Below are positions 58,088 to 64,000 of a stretch of 64,000 nucleotides of DNA, piece after piece; the first letter of the stretch is position 1; every line of letters starts with the position of its first letter. The notes beneath the pieces were generated by a model. That model searched no databases. It was not told the origin of the DNA and worked only from the letters and a program-made list of their open reading frames with translations. Location of the stretch: NCBI RefSeq assembly GCF_019933235.1, contig NZ_CP082945.1, positions 4,749,501 through 4,813,500 on the forward strand. The letters are read 5' to 3'. Position numbers and translations under genes: made by a program. The stretch is from Streptomyces angustmyceticus. GTDB taxonomy: Bacteria; Actinomycetota; Actinomycetes; Streptomycetales; Streptomycetaceae.

Positions 58088-60349
58088 GTGGCCACTTTCC
58101 TCTACCAACTCGGACGCTTCGCCTTCCGGCGGCGTCGCTTCGTCGCCCTGATATGGATCGCCCTGCTGGCCGTCGCCGGCGTCGGGGCGGCCACCGCCGC
58201 CGCGCCCGCCGAGGACTCCCTCGCCATCCCCGGCACCGAGGCCCAGCGCGCCTTCGACCTCCTCGACCAGCGCTTCCCCGGCACCAACGCCGACGGCGCC
58301 ACGGCCCGGGTGGTCTTCCGGGCCCCCGCCGGCGAGACGATGAAGGACCCGGCGAACAAGGCGGCCGTGGAACGCACCGTCCACGCCCTGCGGTCGGGCT
58401 CCTCGCAGGTCGACCGGGTCGCCGACCCGTACACCGCCAGGGCCCTGAGCAAGGACGGCCGTACCGCCTACGCCCAGGTCTCCTACAAGGTCACCGGCTT
58501 CGAGCTGACCGACGCCTCCAAGGACGCCCTGGAGGACGCGGCGAAGGAGGGCCGGGAGGCCGGACTGACCGTCGAGACCGGCGGCAACGCCCTGCAGGCC
58601 ATCCCCGAGACCGGCGCCACCGAGGTCATCGGCATCGCGATCTCCGCGGTGGTCCTCGTCATCACCTTCGGCGCGCTGATCGCGGCCGGACTGCCGCTGG
58701 TGACCGCGCTGATCGGCGTCGGCATCGGCGTCTCCACCATCACCGCACTGAGCAGCACGCTCGACCTCTCCACCACCACCTCGACGCTGGCCACCATGAT
58801 CGGCCTCGCCGTCGGCATCGACTACGCCCTGTTCATCGTCTCCCGCTACCGCGCCGAGATCACCGAGGGCAGCGAGCGCGAGGAGGCCGCCGGACGCGCG
58901 GTGGGCACCGCCGGCTCCGCGGTCGTCTTCGCCGGGCTGACCGTGGTGATCGCGCTGGTCGGCCTCGCCGTCGTCAACATCCCGATGCTGACGAAGATGG
59001 GCCTGGCCGCGGCCGGCACCGTCGTCATCGCCGTCCTGATCGCGCTCACCCTCATCCCGGCGCTGCTGGGCTTCGCGGGCAAGCGGGTGCTGCCCCGCAA
59101 GGCACGCAAGGACCGGGAGAGCCGGGAGAGCGCCCCGGCCGGCGAGCCGCACGGCCGGCCCGCCGCCGCCGAGCGCCCCAACATGGGCACCCGCTGGGCG
59201 CGGTTCGTGCTGCGCCGCCCGGTCACCGTGCTCCTCGCGGCCGTGGTCGCCCTCGGTGCCGTCGCCGTCCCCGCGGCCTCGCTGGAGCTGGGCCTGCCGG
59301 ACGACGGCTCGCAGCCCACCGACACCACCCAGCGCAAGGCGTACGACCTGCTGACGGACAGCTTCGGCGCCGGCTTCAACGGCCCGCTGATGCTGGTCGT
59401 CGACGGCCGCGGCGTCCACGCCGGGCAGAGCACCAGATCCGCCGCCGCGCGGGTGGCGAAGGAGGTCGGCGCGCTGGACGACGTCGCCGTCCTCACCCCG
59501 CCCACCTTCAACAAGGCCGGCGACACCGCGATGCTGACCGTCGTCCCGAAGTCCAAGCCCAGCAGCGGCGCCACCGAGGACCTGGTGCACGACATCCGGT
59601 CCAAGTCGACCGGCATCGCCCAGGACACCGGGGCGAAGACCCTGGTCACCGGCACCACCGCGATGAACGTCGACGTCTCGCAGAAGCTCGACGACGCACT
59701 GCTGCCCTACCTGGCGCTGGTCGTCGGCCTGGCCTTCCTGCTGTTGATGGTGGTCTTCCGCTCGGTGCTCGTCCCGCTCAAGGCGGCACTCGGCTTCCTG
59801 CTGTCGGTGGTGGCGGCGCTCGGAGCAGTCGTCGCGGTCTTCCAGTGGGGCTGGCTGGGCGATGTGTTCGGCGTCGAGCAGACCGGACCGATCATGAGCA
59901 TGATGCCGATCTTCATGGTGGGCGTGGTCTTCGGCCTGGCGATGGACTACGAGGTCTTCCTCGTCACGCGGATGCGCGAGGCGTTCGTCCACGGCGAGCG
60001 ACCGGGGGAGGCCGTGGTCACCGGCTTCCGGCACGGGGCGCGGGTGGTCACCGCCGCCGCGGTCATCATGATCAGCGTCTTCGCCGGCTTCATCGGCTCC
60101 ACCGACGCGATGATCAAGATGATCGGCTTCGGCCTCGCCGTCGCCGTCCTCTTCGACGCCTTCCTCGTCCGGATGGCCGTGGTCCCCGCGGTCCTGGCCC
60201 TGCTGGGCCGCTCCGCCTGGTGGCTGCCCGGCTGGCTGCAGAAGACCCTGCCGAACGTCGACGTCGAGGGAGAGGGCCTGCGCAAGCGGCTCGCCGCCGA
60301 CGCCGCCGGCCCGGACGCGAGCGCCGCCCGCGCACCGGAGCGCGTCTGA
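58088..60349 (+). CDS. MMPL-family (RND-like) exporter
   Basis: The protein has 753 residues from GTG 58088. Two halves each have six membrane helices with the MMPL motifs GIDYALFIVSRYR and AMDYEVFLVTRMRE, and large outside loops (TFNKAGDTAMLTVVPKSK). Such proteins export lipids, siderophores or antibiotics in actinobacteria using the proton gradient. Regulated by the upstream TetR, by inference. Confidence 0.93.
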   Translation: MATFLYQLGRFAFRRRRFVALIWIALLAVAGVGAATAAAPAEDSLAIPGTEAQRAFDLLDQRFPGTNADGATARVVFRAPAGETMKDPANKAAVERTVHALRSGSSQVDRVADPYTARALSKDGRTAYAQVSYKVTGFELTDASKDALEDAAKEGREAGLTVETGGNALQAIPETGATEVIGIAISAVVLVITFGALIAAGLPLVTALIGVGIGVSTITALSSTLDLSTTTSTLATMIGLAVGIDYALFIVSRYRAEITEGSEREEAAGRAVGTAGSAVVFAGLTVVIALVGLAVVNIPMLTKMGLAAAGTVVIAVLIALTLIPALLGFAGKRVLPRKARKDRESRESAPAGEPHGRPAAAERPNMGTRWARFVLRRPVTVLLAAVVALGAVAVPAASLELGLPDDGSQPTDTTQRKAYDLLTDSFGAGFNGPLMLVVDGRGVHAGQSTRSAAARVAKEVGALDDVAVLTPPTFNKAGDTAMLTVVPKSKPSSGATEDLVHDIRSKSTGIAQDTGAKTLVTGTTAMNVDVSQKLDDALLPYLALVVGLAFLLLMVVFRSVLVPLKAALGFLLSVVAALGAVVAVFQWGWLGDVFGVEQTGPIMSMMPIFMVGVVFGLAMDYEVFLVTRMREAFVHGERPGEAVVTGFRHGARVVTAAAVIMISVFAGFIGSTDAMIKMIGFGLAVAVLFDAFLVRMAVVPAVLALLGRSAWWLPGWLQKTLPNVDVEGEGLRKRLAADAAGPDASAARAPERV

Positions 60350-60694
60350 CCGACCGCCACCGCACCGGCCGCCCGGCCGGTGCGCCCAGACCTCCGGGAG
60401 CCGCTGTGAGCGGCGCGGTTCCCGGAGCCGGCGCCGGCCCGTGGGGACGGGGAGCGGCGCACCCGAAGGCCCGGCGACGGCTTCCCGTGGGGACGGGGAC
60501 CGTCGCCGGGCCGCGCGCCCGCATACGGCGCGCTCCGCCCCTTCGCCCCCATGCGCCCCCCGGGGCCGGAGGTGCGAGGGGGACCCGCCTTTACGGTCGC
60601 CGCGGCCGTTCCGCATCATGGGCGCTCTTGCAAGTTATTTGCAGGGAGCCCCACCATTGGCGGGTCGCAGAGCCTGAAGCGGAGAAAACCTGAG
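60350..60694. other. Intergenic region carrying nickel regulatory signals
   Basis: No gene is supported in these 345 bp. GC-rich inverted repeats lie after the MMPL gene (for example CCGGGAGCCGCT and complement, about 60395-60430), and a Nur-box-like element lies at 60628-60644. No cobalamin riboswitch consensus was recognised. Confidence 0.45.
60628..60644. promoter_or_regulatory. Nur box (nickel-responsive Fur-family operator)
   Basis: TTGCAA-GTTAT-TTGCAG matches the Streptomyces Nur box TTGCAA-N5-TTGCAA in 11 of 12 fixed positions. It lies 51 bp before the NikM start, in a short AT-richer window, so the operon should be repressed when nickel is sufficient. Confidence 0.8.
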
Positions 60695-61813
60695 ATGCAC
60701 GTACCCGACGGATTCATCAACGCGCCGGTGTCGGTGGCGGCCGGTGCGGTCGCCGCCGCCGCGGTCGCGGTCAGCCTGCGCGGCGCCCGGCGCGAGCTGG
60801 CGGGTGCGGGCACGGGCGGCGCCGCGGGCGCGGAGCGGACGGCGCCGCTGGCCGGACTGGTCGCCGCGTTCATCTTCGCCGTGCAGATGCTGAACTTCCC
60901 GGTCGCCGCCGGCACCAGCGGGCACCTGCTGGGCGGCGCGCTGGCGGCGATACTCGTCGGCCCGTACACCGGCGTGCTCTGCGTCTCCGTCGTGCTGCTC
61001 ATGCAGGGCGTGCTCTTCGCCGACGGCGGGCTGACCGCGCTCGGCGTCAACATCACCGACATGGCGATCGTGACGACCGTGGTCGCCTACGGCCTGTTCC
61101 GCGGGCTGGTGAAGGTGCTGCCCCGGCGGCGCCGCTCGATCACCGTGGCCTCCTTCGCCGCCGCGCTGATCTCGGTCCCGGCGGCCGCGGTGGCCTTCAC
61201 CGCCATGTACGCGCTCGGCGGCACCGCGGACGTGCCGATCGGCAAGGTCTTCACCGCCATGGTGGGCGTCCACGTCCTCATCGGCATCGGCGAGGCCGCG
61301 ATCACCGCCCTGACCGTCGGCGCCGTGATCGCCGTGCGCCCCGACCTGGTGTACGGCGCACGCGGCCTGGCCAAGCCCCTGGAGCTGCGCACCTCGCCGC
61401 TCGCCGCCCCCGCCGACGAGCCCGCCCCGGCCGCCGCCCCCGCCGCCCCGGCCCCCGCCGCACCCCGGCGCTCCGCCCGCCGCGTCTGGCTCGCCGGACT
61501 CGCCGCCGCCCTGGTGTGCGCGGGCGGCATCAGCTACTACGCCTCCGCCAGCCCCGACGGCCTGGAGAAGGTCGCCCACGACCAGGGCATCGACGCCAAG
61601 ACCCGCGACCACGCCGCCAAGGACTCCCCGCTCGCCGACTACAGCGTCAAGGACATCACCAACCCGCGCCTGGCCGGCGGCCTCGCCGGGATCATCGGCG
61701 TCGGCGCGACGCTCGCCGTGGGCACGGGCGTGTTCGTCGTCCTGCGCCGCCGCCGCAGCGAAGGCGCCGGGCAGCAGGAAACGGACGGCCGGCGCCCGTC
61801 CGAGAGCGCCTGA
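60695..61813 (+). CDS. Nickel ECF transporter substrate-binding subunit NikM fused to NikN/PDGLE domain
   Basis: The protein has 372 residues from ATG 60695. It begins MHVPDGFINAPV, the invariant Met1/His2 metal site of NikM/CbiM, with the conserved FPVAAGTSGHLLGGAL (His77). After a Pro/Ala linker (about 233-255), the C-terminal part has PDGLEKVAHDQGI (the PDGLE domain of NikN/CbiN) and two further membrane helices. It binds Ni2+ for import; cobalt remains possible, but the Nur box favours nickel. Confidence 0.92.
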   Translation: MHVPDGFINAPVSVAAGAVAAAAVAVSLRGARRELAGAGTGGAAGAERTAPLAGLVAAFIFAVQMLNFPVAAGTSGHLLGGALAAILVGPYTGVLCVSVVLLMQGVLFADGGLTALGVNITDMAIVTTVVAYGLFRGLVKVLPRRRRSITVASFAAALISVPAAAVAFTAMYALGGTADVPIGKVFTAMVGVHVLIGIGEAAITALTVGAVIAVRPDLVYGARGLAKPLELRTSPLAAPADEPAPAAAPAAPAPAAPRRSARRVWLAGLAAALVCAGGISYYASASPDGLEKVAHDQGIDAKTRDHAAKDSPLADYSVKDITNPRLAGGLAGIIGVGATLAVGTGVFVVLRRRRSEGAGQQETDGRRPSESA

Positions 61814-61814
61814 C

Positions 61815-62576
61815 ATGGGCGCCGGCCACGCCCACAAGCTCTACCGGCACGGGCACTCACCGGTCCACGCCCTGCCGGCGCACTGCAAGATCGCCGCGGT
61901 CTTCTGCTTCGTCCTCGTCGTCGTCTCCACCCCGCGCGAGGCCGTCTGGGCCTTCGGGCTCTACGCGCTGCTGATCGCGGCTGCCGCCGCGGCCGCCCGG
62001 ATCCCGGCCGGCTTCCTGCTCAAGCGGCTGCTGATCGAGGTGCCGTTCGTCGCCTTCGCCCTGCTGATGCCGTTCGTCGCCGAGGGCCCGCGCACCGAGG
62101 TCCTCGGGATGAGCCTGAGCGCGTCCGGGCTGTGGGGCGCCTGGAACATCCTCGCCAAGGGCACGCTGGGCGTCGCCGCGTCCGTGCTGCTCGCCGCCAC
62201 CACCGAACTGCGCGAACTCCTGCTGGGCCTGCAGCGCCTGCGGATGCCGCCGCTGCTCGTCCAGATCGCCTCCTTCATGATCCGCTACGGCGATGTGATC
62301 ACCGACGAGATGCGGCGGATGCGGATCGCCCGGCTCTCCCGCGGCTTCGAGGCACGCGGCGTCCGCCACTGGGGCGTGCTCGCCAAGTCGGCCGGCGCGC
62401 TGTTCATCCGCTCCTACGAGCGCGGCGAGCGGGTCCACCTCGCCATGGTCAGCCGCGGCTACACCGGCACCATGCCCCAGCTCGCCGAGACCACCGCCAC
62501 CCGCACACAATGGACCCGCGCGGCCGCCCTCCCCCTCGCCGCGCTCGCCGTCTGCCTCCTGGGATGGACCCTTTGA
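61815..62576 (+). CDS. Energy-coupling factor transmembrane protein (NikQ/CbiQ)
   Basis: The protein has 253 residues from ATG 61815, one base after the NikM stop. Membrane helices and the two cytosolic Ala-Arg-Gly motifs (RMRIARLSRGFEARG; LAMVSRGYTG) that dock to the ATPase are present. It couples ATP hydrolysis by NikO to movement of NikM. Confidence 0.93.
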   Translation: MGAGHAHKLYRHGHSPVHALPAHCKIAAVFCFVLVVVSTPREAVWAFGLYALLIAAAAAAARIPAGFLLKRLLIEVPFVAFALLMPFVAEGPRTEVLGMSLSASGLWGAWNILAKGTLGVAASVLLAATTELRELLLGLQRLRMPPLLVQIASFMIRYGDVITDEMRRMRIARLSRGFEARGVRHWGVLAKSAGALFIRSYERGERVHLAMVSRGYTGTMPQLAETTATRTQWTRAAALPLAALAVCLLGWTL

Positions 62577-63337
62577 GCACCACCGCACCCGCCCCCTCCC
62601 TCGCCGTCTCCCGGCTCGCCTACGCCTACCCCGACGGCCACCAGGCGCTGTTCGGCGTCGACCTGACCGTCGGCCGCGGCGAGCGGGTCGCGCTGCTCGG
62701 GCCCAACGGCGCCGGCAAGACCACCCTCGTCCTGCACCTCAACGGCATCCTCGAAGCGGGCGCCGGCACCGTCGAGATCGCCGGCCTCCCCGTCGGCAAG
62801 GAACACCTCGCGGAGATCCGCCGCCGGGTCGGCATCGTCTTCCAGGACCCCGACGACCAGCTGTTCATGCCCACCGTCCGCGAGGACGTCGCCTTCGGGC
62901 CCGCCTCCGCGGGACTGCGCGGCGACGCCCTGGACGAACGGGTCACCGAAGCGCTCACCCGGGTCGGCATGGCCGACTTCGCCGACCGGCCGCCGCACCA
63001 CCTCTCCTTCGGGCAGCGCCGCCGGGTCGCCGTCGCGACGGTGCTGGCGATGCGGCCGGAGATCCTCGTCCTCGACGAGCCGTCCTCCAACCTCGACCCG
63101 GCCTCCCGCCGCGAACTCGCCGACATCCTGCGCTCGTTGGACGTCACCGTCCTGATGGTCACCCACGACCTGCCCTACGCGCTGGAGCTGTGCCCGCGGT
63201 CCGTGGTGCTCTCCGGCGGCGTGATCGTCGCCGACGGCACCACCCAGCAGCTGCTGTGCGACGAGGAACTGATGCGCACCCACCGGCTGGAACTCCCCTT
63301 CGGCTTCGACCCGCGCTCGGTCGACATCCCGCTGTGA
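62564..63337 (+). CDS. ECF transporter ATP-binding protein (NikO/CbiO)
   Basis: The protein has 257 residues from ATG 62564, overlapping the NikQ end by 13 bp (TTG at 62573 is an alternative). Walker A GPNGAGKTT, Q-loop VFQDPDDQLFM, signature LSFGQRRRVAVATVLAM, Walker B EILVLDEPSSNLD and H-switch THD are complete. Family members usually have LSGGQ; here LSFGQ. Confidence 0.94.
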   Translation: MDPLSTTAPAPSLAVSRLAYAYPDGHQALFGVDLTVGRGERVALLGPNGAGKTTLVLHLNGILEAGAGTVEIAGLPVGKEHLAEIRRRVGIVFQDPDDQLFMPTVREDVAFGPASAGLRGDALDERVTEALTRVGMADFADRPPHHLSFGQRRRVAVATVLAMRPEILVLDEPSSNLDPASRRELADILRSLDVTVLMVTHDLPYALELCPRSVVLSGGVIVADGTTQQLLCDEELMRTHRLELPFGFDPRSVDIPL

Positions 63338-63372
63338 CCCGCCGCTGAGGCGTCACCGCCGCCCCCGCGACC

Positions 63373-63398
63373 GGCCCGTGTGACGAACACCACGGGCC
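63373..63398 (+). terminator. Hairpin after the nickel transport operon
   Basis: GGCCCGTG (63373-63380) pairs with CACGGGCC (63391-63398) around a 10-nt loop, 36 bp past the NikO stop. Confidence 0.6.
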
Positions 63399-63481
63399 GC
63401 TGTCCTGGTCATCAGCACTGATCCGCGCGTTGCACCATGGATGGGTCACGAAAGCGACGGATGAGCGGGAAGCAGGAATCA

Positions 63482-64000
63482 GTGGTGGACGTCCAGGGCA
63501 CGGTCGAGGACGGCTTCGAGCCGGTCCGGGACGCCTTCATGGCCAACTTCGCCCGGCGCGGCGAGCGCGGCGCGGCCGTCGCCGTCTACCGGCACGGGCA
63601 CAAGGTCGTCGACCTGTGGGGCGGCACCAGGGACGGCGACGCCGGCAAGCACGCGGCGGGCGCCGCCCGCTGGGAGGCCGGCACCGCCCAGGTGATCCGC
63701 TCCGCCACCAAAGGCATCGCCGCGCTCGTCCCGCTGCTGCTGCACCAGCGCGGACAGCTCGACCTCGACGCGCCCGTCGGCACCTACTGGCCGGAGTTCA
63801 AGGCCGCCGGCAAGGAACGCGTCCTCGTCCGCCACCTGCTCTCGCACCGCGCCGGACTCCCCGCCCTGGACACCCCGCTCACCCCCGGCCAGGCCATCGA
63901 CGGCGTCAGCGGCCCCGCCGCACTCGCCGCCCAGGCACCCCTGTGGGAACCCGGCACCGACCACGGCTACCACGCGCAGACCTACAGCTGGCTCATCGGC
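63482..64000 (+). CDS. Serine beta-lactamase/esterase family protein, truncated by the window
   Basis: The first about 173 residues are seen, from GTG 63482; ATG 63461 is an upstream in-frame alternative. The domain starts at GFEPVRDAFMANFARRGERGAAVAVYRHGHKVVDLWGG, with the SxxK catalytic motif SATK (in QVIRSATKGIAALV) and LVRHLLSHRAGLPAL. HGYHAQTYSWLIG has Tyr-His-Ala where class C enzymes have YxN, as in EstB-type esterases. The 3' end is outside the window. Confidence 0.88.
   Translation, partial: MVDVQGTVEDGFEPVRDAFMANFARRGERGAAVAVYRHGHKVVDLWGGTRDGDAGKHAAGAARWEAGTAQVIRSATKGIAALVPLLLHQRGQLDLDAPVGTYWPEFKAAGKERVLVRHLLSHRAGLPALDTPLTPGQAIDGVSGPAALAAQAPLWEPGTDHGYHAQTYSWLIG

Noticed and set aside
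57932..60619. 895-residue minus-strand open frame opposite the MMPL exporter
   Set aside because: Same reason: the plus strand has clear MMPL motifs, while the minus frame is Asp/Gly/Val-rich shadow sequence.
60350..60694. Cobalamin riboswitch upstream of the NikM/CbiM-like gene
   Set aside because: No B12-box-like consensus or multi-helix pattern was seen, whereas a near-perfect Nur box is present.
1..64000. CRISPR array, prophage structural genes, insertion sequences, rRNA
   Set aside because: No regular repeat-spacer series, transposase, capsid or tail genes, or rRNA sequence were recognised anywhere in the window.

Overview
The window looks like a stretch of Streptomyces chromosome. Base composition is very GC-rich with G/C-biased third codon positions. 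GTG and TTG starts, 4-bp stop/start overlaps and leaderless-looking promoters are frequent, TTA leucine codons are very rare, and lineage markers are present: SepX, an Scr-type XRE/DUF397/ATPase module, a tricorn protease homologue and an AICE-type mobile element. No rRNA, CRISPR array or insertion sequence was seen.

Layout. (1) 1-3.1 kb: a sulfur module, with a truncated TauE/SafE-type exporter, a GntR regulator and a persulfide-dioxygenase/rhodanese fusion. (2) 3.4-8.8 kb: a truncated AMP-binding protein, a low-complexity stretch with repeats, a MepB-family protein, mscL, a degraded gene, an MTA-phosphorylase-family gene and an FmdB zinc-ribbon gene. (3) 8.9-15.7 kb: an MFS transporter, a CPA1-type antiporter whose only plausible start is CTG, a penicillin-acylase-family Ntn hydrolase and 5-formyl-THF cyclo-ligase. 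(4) 15.7-20.9 kb: galU, moeA/glp, moaC, mog, a RimJ-like acetyltransferase and sepX. This couples UDP-glucose and molybdopterin synthesis genes to a division/hyphal-growth membrane protein.

(5) 20.9-32.9 kb: an actinomycete integrative and conjugative element (AICE) of about 11.9 kb inserted in the 3' end of tRNA-Ala(CGC). It has 47-bp att repeats, matching 22-bp arm-type repeats inside each end, int, xis and a RepSA-like HUH initiator in a translationally coupled chain. Small transfer/spread genes, an FtsK-like TraB and a KorSA-like GntR regulator with three CTTG-N6-CAAG sites follow. The cargo is a PPOX-fold flavoprotein, a NERD-domain protein, a DUF5677-like protein and two small ORFs. Four element genes carry TTA codons, predicting control by the developmental tRNA bldA.

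(6) 33-44.5 kb: host accessory genes: a hydrolase coupled to an HTH protein, an M23 peptidase, a UGT-type glycosyltransferase, a TipA-like regulator, a YtrA/GntR-ABC operon, a GNAT, exonuclease III, an XRE-TPR regulator with a small partner, and a MerR regulator. (7) 44.7-48.1 kb: a coupled flavin monooxygenase/hydrolase/short-chain dehydrogenase operon in the order of the mycobacterial mymA operon. (8) 48.3-57.3 kb: a small hydrophilic protein, tricorn protease, a lower-GC secreted SGNH esterase, a secreted protein with a GDENG repeat, and an Scr-like XRE/DUF397 pair divergent from a small protein and a HATPase. (9) 57.4-64 kb: a TetR/MMPL exporter pair, a Nur-box-preceded ECF nickel transporter (NikMN fusion, NikQ, NikO) and a truncated serine beta-lactamase-family esterase.

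All assignments come from reading the sequence and knowledge of families. No database search was run, and starts and functions of hypothetical genes are inferred.
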